From UBA6663 sp044226485 (lineage in GTDB: Bacteria > Chloroflexota > Anaerolineae > Anaerolineales > UBA6663): DNA of 64,000 nucleotides. Location: positions 372,001 to 436,000 of the forward strand of contig JBGAGY010000001.1 of the NCBI GenBank assembly GCA_044226485.1. Reading direction: 5' to 3'. The position numbers and the translations under genes were made by a program. The notes below the pieces were generated by a model. That model saw only the letters and a list, made by a program, of their open reading frames with translations. It did no database searches and was not told where the DNA came from. Numbering within the stretch: position 1 is the first letter of the stretch; each line of letters opens with the position of its first letter. Of the stretch, positions 16,632 to 25,448 are shown piece after piece.

Positions 16632-17822
16632 TCAGCCCATTTTGTGCCACCATAGACTGCACTTGTTAGTTTCGTGCCACAGCTGCCCATAGCAAAAATG
16701 TGAGTTTACACTGGGAATGCCAGCGAAGTACTGCTGCACAATATCTGGGATGACTTTTCCAAGTTCGCGAAGCAGCTGTGGCCCAAACGAGCCACCGATA
16801 TTTTGATCCGAAAGCGAACGTCGTATCTCAAGCTGAGCCATCATAAGAGACAGCGTAAGGTCTTCCAGCGGATCCGACAGGTTCAATAGCTCCAACTCTC
16901 GACACTTGTGCTGTGAACGTTGCATTTGCTTCGCATAAACGGGCATTTCGGACACGTCGAAACCAGCCACCAGCGCCTTCTTTTCAGCTATCGTATTTCC
17001 AGGAAGTCCATCAAGAGATGGCAGGTTCTTTTCTGGCGTTATAGCCTCAACTCGACAATCCAGTACATCCTGACACACTATTCGTCTTTCATTCAACGAT
17101 TTTCCATTAGTGATTCTTTGGATAATGAGGTTGATGAGGCGGTTATAGAGATTGTCTAGCTGCGGCACGGTGCAAGCTGGCTGTCCAGGAAGTGCTTCGA
17201 CGAGCGCAGCTGAGAGAACTGCGAAGTCAGGTCTATTGCGAACATAAGGCGAATCGGTATCAATCCAAGTGGACGCAAGCAAGCTTTCTGCAATACCCTC
17301 GTCTACCGCCTCACCGTCTGCTGCCATGAGCTCCACTATTCGTGGGATTACCACTCGCTGCAAATCCGCATATTCAGCTTTCTCATTTGCTGACATCGTT
17401 TCACCATCATGTTGAATATCAAGCAAGTACTTAAGTCTGTACAAGCTCCCATACGAGCCACTCCTACGCAATTGCGATTTGTTATCCGCTGGATGATCTG
17501 AAACAAAATGAAAAGTACATTGATCCGAAAAAGCTAGTCGGCGGTGATACTGTGCACAAAGAATCGGCAACACTTCAGCGGTCGTCCAGGGGCTTCCAGA
17601 TTCGTCGCGACACTTCACCTGATGGAGTTCTCGACAACTGTCTCTTTCCAAAAGGACGTCGTCCACGCCTTCGGGAACAACGCTCTTGATCCCGGATTGG
17701 GGACGGAGCAGATGAACACACCAATACGCCGTGTATTCAATCTGAGCCATATGCTTTTCAAGCGTGGCGGCCCCGGTATCATCGAACACTCGTAGCAAAA
17801 GTTCTTTTGTTCGGCTAGTCAT
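16632..17822 (-). CDS. ABC-three-component effector with DUF4297-like nuclease domain
   Basis: A protein of about 396 aa, starting at ATG 17822 (a GTG at 17888 is also in frame). The first 120 residues look like a PD-(D/E)xK-type nuclease of the DUF4297 group: IEYTAYWCVHLL, then the acidic VPEGVDDVLLE and the signature HQVKCRDESGSPWT, which carries the Gln-x-Lys. The rest is helical, and the C-terminal 150 residues probably dock the middle component (ABC-3C C-terminal domain). DUF4297 nucleases also partner HerA-type ATPases in antiphage systems. In this island a HerA-like gene exists separately, so cross-talk is possible but not shown. The gene heads a three-gene leftward operon. Confidence 0.75.
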   Translation of the reverse strand: MTSRTKELLLRVFDDTGAATLEKHMAQIEYTAYWCVHLLRPQSGIKSVVPEGVDDVLLERDSCRELHQVKCRDESGSPWTTAEVLPILCAQYHRRLAFSDQCTFHFVSDHPADNKSQLRRSGSYGSLYRLKYLLDIQHDGETMSANEKAEYADLQRVVIPRIVELMAADGEAVDEGIAESLLASTWIDTDSPYVRNRPDFAVLSAALVEALPGQPACTVPQLDNLYNRLINLIIQRITNGKSLNERRIVCQDVLDCRVEAITPEKNLPSLDGLPGNTIAEKKALVAGFDVSEMPVYAKQMQRSQHKCRELELLNLSDPLEDLTLSLMMAQLEIRRSLSDQNIGGSFGPQLLRELGKVIPDIVQQYFAGIPSVNSHFCYGQLWHETNKCSLWWHKMG

Positions 17823-18113
17823 ATTTGACGCTTCACGGCCAGGCAAAGGATTGGACAATGAATCGGCTATCCCTAGATGCCCGACCACTCTGACCCGCGA
17901 CTAAATGGTGCGCCCGAGCCCCAGGATACATTATGGCAATCGTTTAGGGCAGGTGGTCGCTGGTACTATTATCGTGGAATGAGGAAACCGAGACCTTGTT
18001 TACATAGCCGGAAACGCGTCCAAGGATAACATTGTCCAGCTAAGTGTACTGAAGCGAGGAGTGAATATAATCGCGTGGATGCTTGCATCACCTAACAGTC
18101 GCATACCGTTGCC

Positions 18114-20918
18114 ATGCCGACCACACCCGAAGCCAAAGCCCGCGAGACCATCGATGCCCTCCTGACTGCCGCCGGCTGGTCGGTGCAGGACCGCGACGCC
18201 ATGAACCTGGGCGTCTCGCGCGGCGTGGCCGTCCGCGAGTTTGCCCTCAAAGGCGGGTTCGCCGACTACCTGCTCTTTGTCGACCGCAAGGCCATCGGCG
18301 CGGTTGAGGCCAAGAAGATGGGCGTGACCCTGGCCGGCGTCGAGGCGCAGTCGGCCAAGTACAGCGACGGCCTGCCGGCCGCGGCCAAGGCCTGGCGCGT
18401 CCCCCTGCCCTTCCTGTACGAGAGCACGGGCGTCGAGACCTTCTTCACCAACGGCCTGGACCCGGACCCACGCAGCCGGCCGGTCTTCGCCTTCCACAAG
18501 CCCGAGACCCTGGCAGCCCTGGTCAGCCAATCCGAGCAACTGCGCGCCCGGCTGCAGGCGCTGCCGCCGCTCCTGACGACCAACCTGTGGGGCGCCCAAA
18601 TCGAGGCGATCTCGAACCTCGAGCAGTCGCTGGCCCGCAACCACCCGCGCGCCTTGATCCAGATGGCCACCGGCGCAGGCAAGACCTTCACGGCCGTCAG
18701 CGCCATCTATCGGCTGATCAAGCACGGCGGCGCGAAACGCGTGCTCTTCCTGGTGGATCGCAACAACCTGGGCCGGCAGACGCTCAAGGAGTTCCAGCAG
18801 TACGTCACGCCCGACGACGGGCGCAAGTTCACGGAGCTCTACAACGTCCAGCACCTGCAGTCGAACGCTCTGGACGACGTCAGCAAGGTTTGCATCACGA
18901 CCATCCAGCGCCTGTACTCGATGCTCTGCGGCGAGGCCGAGTACGACCCGGGCAACGAAGAGGGCTCGATGTTCGACCGGGTCAGTGCCGTGCTCGAACA
19001 AGGGCCGCCCAAGTCGGTGCAGTACAACCCCGCGATCCCGATCGAGTACTTCGACGTGATCGTGACCGACGAGTGCCACCGCTCGATCTACAACTTGTGG
19101 CGCGGTGTGCTCGAGTACTTCGACGCCTTCCTGATCGGGCTGACGGCCACGCCGAACAAGCAGACCTTTGGCTTCTTCAACCAGAACCTGGTGATGGAGT
19201 ACACGCGCCAGCGCGCCGTGGCGGACGGCGTCAACGTCGACGGCCAGGTCTACCGCATCCGCACCCAGATCACGGAACAGGGCAGCACGGTCGAGGCGAA
19301 GGAGTGGGTCGGCAAGCGCAACCGCCTGACCCGCGAGCAGCGCTGGGAGCAACTCGACGACGCCCTGACCTACGGCGCCAACCAGCTCGACCGCGATGTG
19401 GTGGCCGTCGACCAGATCCGGACCGTCATCCGCACCTTTCGCGATCGGCTCAGCACCGAGATCTTCCCGGGCCGGACCGAGGTGCCCAAGACCCTGATCT
19501 TCGCCAAGGACGACGCTCACGCCGAGGAGATCGTGCGTATCGTGCGCGAGGAGTTCGCGCGCGGCAACGACTTCTGCAAGAAGATCACGTACAGCGTCAA
19601 GGAGCCTGAGCGCGTGATCGCCGAGTTTCGCACCGCCTACGACCCGCGCATCGCGGTGACGGTGGACATGATCGCGACCGGCACCGACATCAAGCCGCTT
19701 GAGGCCCTGGTGTTCATGCGCATGGTGCAATCCAGCGGCTTGTTCGAGCAGATGCTCGGCCGCGGGACGCGCGTGATCAGCGACACCGACCTGCAGGCTG
19801 TGACGCCCGGCGCCGTGCAGAAGACGCACTTCGTCATCGTCGACGCGGTGGGCGTGGTCGAGAACGAGAAGGTCGATGCCGGCGTGCTCGAGCGCAAGCG
19901 CAACCTGTCGCTCCACAAGCTGCTCGAAGCCGTGGCCCTGGGCGAACGCGACGAGGACATGCTCAGTTCGCTGGCCGGCCGCCTGGCCCGGCTCGAGCGC
20001 ACGCTCACGCCTGCCGACCGTTACACCCTGGCGACGGCCGCCGGCCTGACGGGCGACGCCGCCCTGACTCCGGCCCGGACGCTGGCCAACGCCCTGCTCG
20101 ACGCGCTGGACCCGGACAAGGCTGAGGAAAAGGCGTCGCAGCCTGACTTTCTGGCCGCCCTGCCCGCCGGCGCCGATCCAGAGGCCGCCGCGCGTGAAGC
20201 GCTGGTCAACGCCGCGACGGCACCGTTCGACAACCCGGCCTTGCGCCAGGCGCTGGTGACCACCCAGACTCGCAACGAGCAGACCATCGACAAGGTCAGC
20301 AAAGACGCGGTGACCGGGGCCGGTTACGTCACTGCGGAGTCGGAGAAGCTGAAAGAGTTGGTGGGCTCGTTCCGCGACTTCATCGAAGCCCACAAAGATG
20401 AGATCACGGCCCTGCAGCTGATCTTCGAGGCCAGCCGGGCGAAGCCGGGCACGGCCCAGACGCTACGCCCGACGTTCGCCCAGATCCGCGAGCTGCGCGA
20501 CAAGCTCCAGGGCACACGACCGGCCTGGACGACCGAGAACCTGTGGCGTGCCTACGCTCAGCTCGAACAGGGCAAGGTTAAGGGTACCGAAGGCAAACGC
20601 GCCCTGACCGACGTTATCGCCCTGGTACGACATACGGTGCAGCTCGACGACGAGCTAGTGCCCTATCCCGAGCAGGTTCAGAAGCGCTACGCCAACTGGC
20701 TCGAGGCACAGGCCGCCAGTGGCCGAACGTTCTCGGACGAGCAGCGTTGGTGGCTGGATCAGATCGCCGATCAGATCGGCGTGAGCCTGTCCATCTCGAG
20801 CGACGATCTGTCCAACAACCCCTTCCAGGCTCGCGGTGGGTTCCTTCGAGCGCAAGAGGTGTTTGGGGCGGACTTGGGCGCGTTGCTCGACGAACTGAAT
20901 GTGACGCTGGTGCGGTGA
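18114..20918 (+). CDS. hsdR: Type I restriction enzyme R subunit
   Basis: A protein of 934 aa, the DNA-translocating and cleaving subunit. The N-terminal nuclease region has FADYLLFVDRKAIGAVEAKK with the D...ExK arrangement. The helicase core has Walker A MATGAGKTFTA (about residue 190), the DEAH-like DECHRSIYN, LTATPNKQTFGFF (motif III) and MLGRGTRV (motif VI). The C-terminal part is helical, as in the HsdR region that binds the MTase. A TATAAT box at 18066-18071 lies 43 bp upstream. hsdS follows after 31 bp, then hsdM. All domains are intact. It carries out ATP-driven cleavage of DNA lacking the methylation set by HsdM/HsdS. Confidence 0.95.
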   Translation: MPTTPEAKARETIDALLTAAGWSVQDRDAMNLGVSRGVAVREFALKGGFADYLLFVDRKAIGAVEAKKMGVTLAGVEAQSAKYSDGLPAAAKAWRVPLPFLYESTGVETFFTNGLDPDPRSRPVFAFHKPETLAALVSQSEQLRARLQALPPLLTTNLWGAQIEAISNLEQSLARNHPRALIQMATGAGKTFTAVSAIYRLIKHGGAKRVLFLVDRNNLGRQTLKEFQQYVTPDDGRKFTELYNVQHLQSNALDDVSKVCITTIQRLYSMLCGEAEYDPGNEEGSMFDRVSAVLEQGPPKSVQYNPAIPIEYFDVIVTDECHRSIYNLWRGVLEYFDAFLIGLTATPNKQTFGFFNQNLVMEYTRQRAVADGVNVDGQVYRIRTQITEQGSTVEAKEWVGKRNRLTREQRWEQLDDALTYGANQLDRDVVAVDQIRTVIRTFRDRLSTEIFPGRTEVPKTLIFAKDDAHAEEIVRIVREEFARGNDFCKKITYSVKEPERVIAEFRTAYDPRIAVTVDMIATGTDIKPLEALVFMRMVQSSGLFEQMLGRGTRVISDTDLQAVTPGAVQKTHFVIVDAVGVVENEKVDAGVLERKRNLSLHKLLEAVALGERDEDMLSSLAGRLARLERTLTPADRYTLATAAGLTGDAALTPARTLANALLDALDPDKAEEKASQPDFLAALPAGADPEAAAREALVNAATAPFDNPALRQALVTTQTRNEQTIDKVSKDAVTGAGYVTAESEKLKELVGSFRDFIEAHKDEITALQLIFEASRAKPGTAQTLRPTFAQIRELRDKLQGTRPAWTTENLWRAYAQLEQGKVKGTEGKRALTDVIALVRHTVQLDDELVPYPEQVQKRYANWLEAQAASGRTFSDEQRWWLDQIADQIGVSLSISSDDLSNNPFQARGGFLRAQEVFGADLGALLDELNVTLVR

Positions 20919-20949
20919 CGTTGGCAGAATAAAAAGGATTGATGGACGA

Positions 20950-22287
20950 ATGTCGAATGCAGAGCACGAATTGCCGCAAGGCTGGGTGTTAGCCAAACTT
21001 GGAGAGCTGTTCACAGCCAACTACGGCAAAGCCCTTAAGGAATCAAACCGAACAACAAGCGGCCCGATACCTGTCTATGGGTCGAATGGTGTGGTTGGCT
21101 ACCATGATAAGGCATTGGTTGTTGGCCCAAGCCTCATTGTTGGCCGAAAAGGGGCGGCTGGGGCAGTCCATCTTGCCAAGACCGATTGTTGGCCCATCGA
21201 TACAACCTACTGGATACAACCTTCGGATTCCGTATTGCTGAAGTATGCATACTATGGGCTCATCAACTTGGGCCTCAGCCAACTGGATCGATCGACCGCC
21301 ATACCTGGACTAAACCGAGACGATCTGTACTCTCAAGTACTTCCCATAGCCCCCCTGCCCGAGCAGCGCCGCATCGTCGCCAAGATCGAGGAGCTGTTCT
21401 CGCGCCTGGATGCCGGCGTGGCGGCGCTGAAGCGCGTGCAGGCCGCGCTCAAGCGCTACAAGGCCAGCGTACTCAAGGCCGCATGCGAGGGGCGCCTGGT
21501 GCCGCAGGACCCGTCCGACGAGCCGGCTGATGTGCTGGTCGGACGAGTTCTAGCCGAGCGGCGTGCCAAGTGGGAAGACGACCTGCGAGTAAAAGGTAAA
21601 GACCCTCGGAAAGCAAAGTACAAAGAACCCGAATCACCAAGCTCCGGAGAGTTGATAGAACTGCCCACGAATTGGTGTTGGGCTACGCTGGATCAACTCT
21701 TAGGGGAACCTCTGACAAATGGGCGGTCGGCACCGGATGCGCTTAACGGTTTTCCCGTGTTGAGGCTCACGGCGCTACGGGATGGCAGGATCGACCTAAG
21801 CGAAACCAAAGTTGGCGCTTTGGCAGAAGCAGATGCTCAACGATTCGCCGTTCGGCGCGGCGATTTTCTAGTCTCGCGCGGCAATGGCTCAGTGTCACTT
21901 GTGGGTAGAGGTGGATTGGTGGAAACGGAACCCGAACTGATCGCTTTTCCTGACCTTTTGATCCGGGTAAACGTAAACCGAAAAGTTTATCTACCCGAAT
22001 TGCTCCGAGCCATATGGGACGCGCCGTCAGTCCGTAGCCAGATTGAAACGACAGCCCGTACCACTGCCGGGATTCACAAGATCAACCAGGGCGACCTGGA
22101 GACCTTGGCGGTGCCTGTTCCCCCACTAAAGCATCAATCCCGTCTCGTTGCCGAAATCGATCGCCGACTATCTATTGCAAACGAAATCGAAACAGCCACC
22201 CACGCCAACCTTGTGCGGTCTATTCGCTTGCGACAATCGATATTAGCGCAGGCATTCAGTGGCAAGCTCGATCAGCAATGCCCATAG
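20950..22287 (+). CDS. hsdS: Type I restriction specificity subunit S
   Basis: A protein of 445 aa with the usual two-fold design: a first target-recognition domain (about residues 5-135), a central conserved helical spacer (about 136-205, PEQRRIVAKIEELFSRLDAG), a second target-recognition domain (about 225-385) and a C-terminal conserved helix (LRQSILAQAFSGKL). The two recognition domains are visibly richer in A+T than the central region around 21355-21560, as expected after domain swapping. It dictates the DNA sequence recognised by the HsdM/HsdR complex. Confidence 0.94.
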   Translation: MSNAEHELPQGWVLAKLGELFTANYGKALKESNRTTSGPIPVYGSNGVVGYHDKALVVGPSLIVGRKGAAGAVHLAKTDCWPIDTTYWIQPSDSVLLKYAYYGLINLGLSQLDRSTAIPGLNRDDLYSQVLPIAPLPEQRRIVAKIEELFSRLDAGVAALKRVQAALKRYKASVLKAACEGRLVPQDPSDEPADVLVGRVLAERRAKWEDDLRVKGKDPRKAKYKEPESPSSGELIELPTNWCWATLDQLLGEPLTNGRSAPDALNGFPVLRLTALRDGRIDLSETKVGALAEADAQRFAVRRGDFLVSRGNGSVSLVGRGGLVETEPELIAFPDLLIRVNVNRKVYLPELLRAIWDAPSVRSQIETTARTTAGIHKINQGDLETLAVPVPPLKHQSRLVAEIDRRLSIANEIETATHANLVRSIRLRQSILAQAFSGKLDQQCP

Positions 22288-22423
22288 AATGAACCAACCG
22301 GAGGCTGTTAGGGGCAACCTTGAGTTGAGCATACGGGTCCACCTACAGTGGTTGCGAGCGGCCAATAACGAGTCAAATAAAAGGCAACGCTGCAATGCAT
22401 TGTCCATTGGCAGAGCCAATCCC

Positions 22424-23905
22424 ATGACCACTTCCTCTACCATCGTTCAGCGCGTCTGGAACTACTGCAACGTCCTCCGTGACGACGGCATGTCGTACGG
22501 CGATTACCTTGAGCAGCTCACTTACCTGCTCTTCCTGAAGATGGCCGAAGAGATGAAGCTGGTCGGTAAGACCAGCCCGATCCCGGCCAAGCTCGGGTGG
22601 AAGAGCCTGCTCGAGCGCGACGGTGACGACCTCGAGACGCATTACCGCCACATCTTGACAGAGCTCGGCAAGGGCTCGGGCCTGATCCCGGTCATCTTCC
22701 GCAAGGCCCAGAACAAGGTGCAGGACCCGGCCAAGCTGCGCCGGCTGGTCGAGTTGATCGACGGCGAGACCTGGATGGGCCTGGATATCGACGTCAAGGG
22801 CGAGATCTACGAGGGTCTGCTCGAGAAGAACGCCCAGGACACCAAGAGCGGCGCCGGACAGTACTTCACCCCGCGCCCGCTGATCCAGGCCATGGTTGAC
22901 GTCATGCGCCCTGCGCCCGGGCAGACCGTCTGCGACCCGGCCTGCGGCACCGGTGGCTTCCTGCTCGCGGCTCACGGCGCCGTCGAGGCGCGCCACGCTC
23001 CGCTCGATCGCGATCAGCGTGAGCACCTCAACCATCAGGCCCTGCACGGCTGGGAGATCGTCGACAACACCGCCCGGCTGTGCGTCATGAACCTTTACCT
23101 GCACGGCATCGGTGTCAACGGCAACACCTCGCCGATCCACGTCGCCGACAGCCTAGCCGCCGACCCGGGCGAGCGCTTCGACCTGGTGATGACCAACCCA
23201 CCCTTCGGCAAGAAGAGCAGCGTCACGTTCGTCAGCGAGGAAGGCGAGGCCCGGCGCGAGTCGCAGGTCATCGAGCGCGGCGATTTCGTCGCCTCGACCA
23301 GCAACAAGCAGCTCAACTTCGTGCAGCACATCAAGACGATCCTGAAGATCAACGGCCGGGCGGCAGTGGTCGTGCCCGACAACGTGCTCTTCGAAGGCGG
23401 CGCGGGCGAGACCGTGCGGCGCCGGCTGCTGCACGACTGTGACGTCCACACCTTGCTGCGGCTGCCGACCGGCATCTTCTACGCCCAGGGTGTGAAGGCC
23501 AACGTGCTCTTCTTCGACAAGAAGCCGGCCAGCGAAACGCCGTGGACCAAGACGCTCTGGATCTACGACCTGCGCACGAACATCAACTTCACCCTCAAAC
23601 AGAACCCGCTCGAGCGCGCCGATCTGGACGAGTTCGTGGCCTGCTTCAACCCCGAGAACCGGCACCAGCGCCAGGCGACTTGGTCCGACGCGACGCCTGA
23701 CGGCCGCTGGCGAGCCTTCACGTACGACGAGCTGATGGCCCGCGACAAGGTCAACCTCGACATCTTCTGGCTGCGCGACGAGTCACTCGAGGACAGCGCC
23801 AACCTGCCCGCGCCAGACGTGCTCGCGCGCGAGATCGCCGAAGATCTGGAGGCCGCGCTGGCACAGTTTGTCGAGATCGCCGAAGAGCTCAAAGCCGACG
23901 AATAG
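22424..23905 (+). CDS. hsdM: Type I restriction-modification DNA methyltransferase subunit M
   Basis: A protein of 493 aa, starting at ATG 22424, where the family N-terminus begins (TIVQRVWNYCNVLRDDG, then YLLFLKMAEE). The frame is open further upstream, but that part overlaps hsdS and is unlike the family. SAM-binding motif: CDPACGTGGFLL; catalytic motif IV: NPPFGKK, the N6-adenine form. FTPRPLIQAMV is the typical pre-motif region. It forms the methylase with HsdS and the restriction complex with HsdR. The order hsdR-hsdS-hsdM is intact on one strand. Confidence 0.94.
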   Translation: MTTSSTIVQRVWNYCNVLRDDGMSYGDYLEQLTYLLFLKMAEEMKLVGKTSPIPAKLGWKSLLERDGDDLETHYRHILTELGKGSGLIPVIFRKAQNKVQDPAKLRRLVELIDGETWMGLDIDVKGEIYEGLLEKNAQDTKSGAGQYFTPRPLIQAMVDVMRPAPGQTVCDPACGTGGFLLAAHGAVEARHAPLDRDQREHLNHQALHGWEIVDNTARLCVMNLYLHGIGVNGNTSPIHVADSLAADPGERFDLVMTNPPFGKKSSVTFVSEEGEARRESQVIERGDFVASTSNKQLNFVQHIKTILKINGRAAVVVPDNVLFEGGAGETVRRRLLHDCDVHTLLRLPTGIFYAQGVKANVLFFDKKPASETPWTKTLWIYDLRTNINFTLKQNPLERADLDEFVACFNPENRHQRQATWSDATPDGRWRAFTYDELMARDKVNLDIFWLRDESLEDSANLPAPDVLAREIAEDLEAALAQFVEIAEELKADE

Positions 23906-24069
23906 CCTCTCAATCGCCTATTCGTCGGCTCTTCGAGTCATTCCATCCTTCCACAATCCGGCCGCCCGCTCTGGCGCGTGATGTGTCGGACCAACCGACT
24001 GGCCAGGATTGGTTCGACTGAGAGAAGATTCCGTTTTGGCCACGTGTAAGGCCAAAGGGGAAGCGCCGG

Positions 24070-24660
24070 CTAGATTCCGTAGTTGGCCATGAGCCGGTTG
24101 AGTGCACGAACAAGAAGCTTAATCGCCCTCTCCTTCCGACGTCGAACGGTGTTGTTGCACACGATCATCGGGGCCGTTGAGGCACTCCACTCGCGAGTAA
24201 TCCGCCTCAATTCCTTGTCATGGCTCCGCCTGAAGCTCGCAGCGGCCTCCAGGTTTCCATCGCCTGCGACCAGCGCCAGGTGCGACATATCGGCCATGAG
24301 GACCGCGACTTCCCGGTGCCGATAGCGATCGAGAGCGCCATGCAAACTGGCCGCCGGGCCTGACCGTACGCGCTCAATCGCCGGGTACAGATACTCGACC
24401 AACAAGGCCAGGAAAGTGACCAACCTGTTAGGATCGATCTCCAAGGTGGTCAGATTGATCGTACGGCGCCAAACCGAGTTCAAGCACAGAACCACGGCAT
24501 CGTACAGGGCGGCCGGTGGCGCCCAGGCCGGATCCAACAGGGACGCCAGTTGTGCAACCCGAGACGCCAAACCTCCTGGCGACACCGTGCCACTCGCCAA
24601 TTGCTCCAACAGTGATTTCAACTCCTTCGCATCGACCTCTTCTGAAACATAAGCACACAT
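24070..24660 (-). CDS. Hypothetical protein
   Basis: A protein of 196 aa, starting at ATG 24660 with GGAGG five bases upstream. It is mostly helical, without signal or membrane segments. Notable parts are LLEQLASGTVSPGGLASRVAQL near the start, RYRHREVAVLMADMSHLAL in the middle, and a very basic end (NTVRRRKERAIKLLVRALNR). I recognise no family. It is convergent with hsdM and stands alone between it and the recombinase genes. Confidence 0.55.
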   Translation of the reverse strand: MCAYVSEEVDAKELKSLLEQLASGTVSPGGLASRVAQLASLLDPAWAPPAALYDAVVLCLNSVWRRTINLTTLEIDPNRLVTFLALLVEYLYPAIERVRSGPAASLHGALDRYRHREVAVLMADMSHLALVAGDGNLEAAASFRRSHDKELRRITREWSASTAPMIVCNNTVRRRKERAIKLLVRALNRLMANYGI

Positions 24661-25448
24661 AATGGCCTCCATCACACTTGGTTGATGGCAGCCCGCAGAC
24701 GTTGAGCAATGAGCGCTAAGGCCCAGGCTCTTTATTTCAAGTTCTCGTGTGGGAGGCTCCGTGTACGTGCTGAGCCAGGTAAAGTGGCATGTTGATCGCG
24801 TTGGCGGTTGCGCCTGCGAGCAGCCGGCACGAAGCTAGCACAAAACCGCGCCGGACACATCGGTCATTCTTTCAACTTCGCGATTCTTTAAGGTTTTCAC
24901 CTCGAGGTCTAAGCGCTATCGTGATGCTACATCGTTACCGTCTTCCACACAGAGCGAAAATCTACAGAACCCTAGAAATCGCCGCAATCGCCGCAATCGC
25001 CGTAATGCGGCTGTTCCCTCTTGACTCCTCATCCGCCTGGATCTAGAGTCGCAACGTTCGTTCGGCGCGTACACGCCACCAAGATGGATCGCAGCGGGAC
25101 CTAGTCCCCCCGGCGCAGTGCAGGCGGCTAAATCACACGGGCCGTTTCTCACTGCGGGACACCACAGCGTGTCACCGGCTATGCGGCGATCGCCCCCCCA
25201 ACGGCAGATTTCTGCCCCACACGAGACTCCACACGGAAGGACCGTTCACGCAGCATTGCACGTGCTGCATGCTGCTGTGTTCTTCGCACGCGTCGCACGA
25301 ACCCATCCGGTTTGTGTTTATGGAGTCGTGTGATGCGTTACGCCAACTCGTCAGGTTCGCCGTCTTCGTCCAAGCTTCGTAGTTGCTTGAGAGTTGTGGC
25401 AGATCTCTCGGCACAACAATTCCGGACCATGGGCCATGAGGTGGTGCC
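24661..25448. other. About 0.8 kb without a recognisable gene
   Basis: No open frame here has a credible start, domain or codon pattern. A short run of the word AATCGCCGC repeats three times near 24977-25003. The stretch lies upstream of the HTH/zinc-ribbon recombinase and may be decayed island sequence plus its promoter. Confidence 0.5.

Noticed and set aside
18000..20393. A 797-codon open frame on the minus strand opposite hsdR
   Set aside because: It is a codon-bias shadow: the plus strand encodes a complete HsdR with all motifs, while the minus product is low-complexity and matches nothing.
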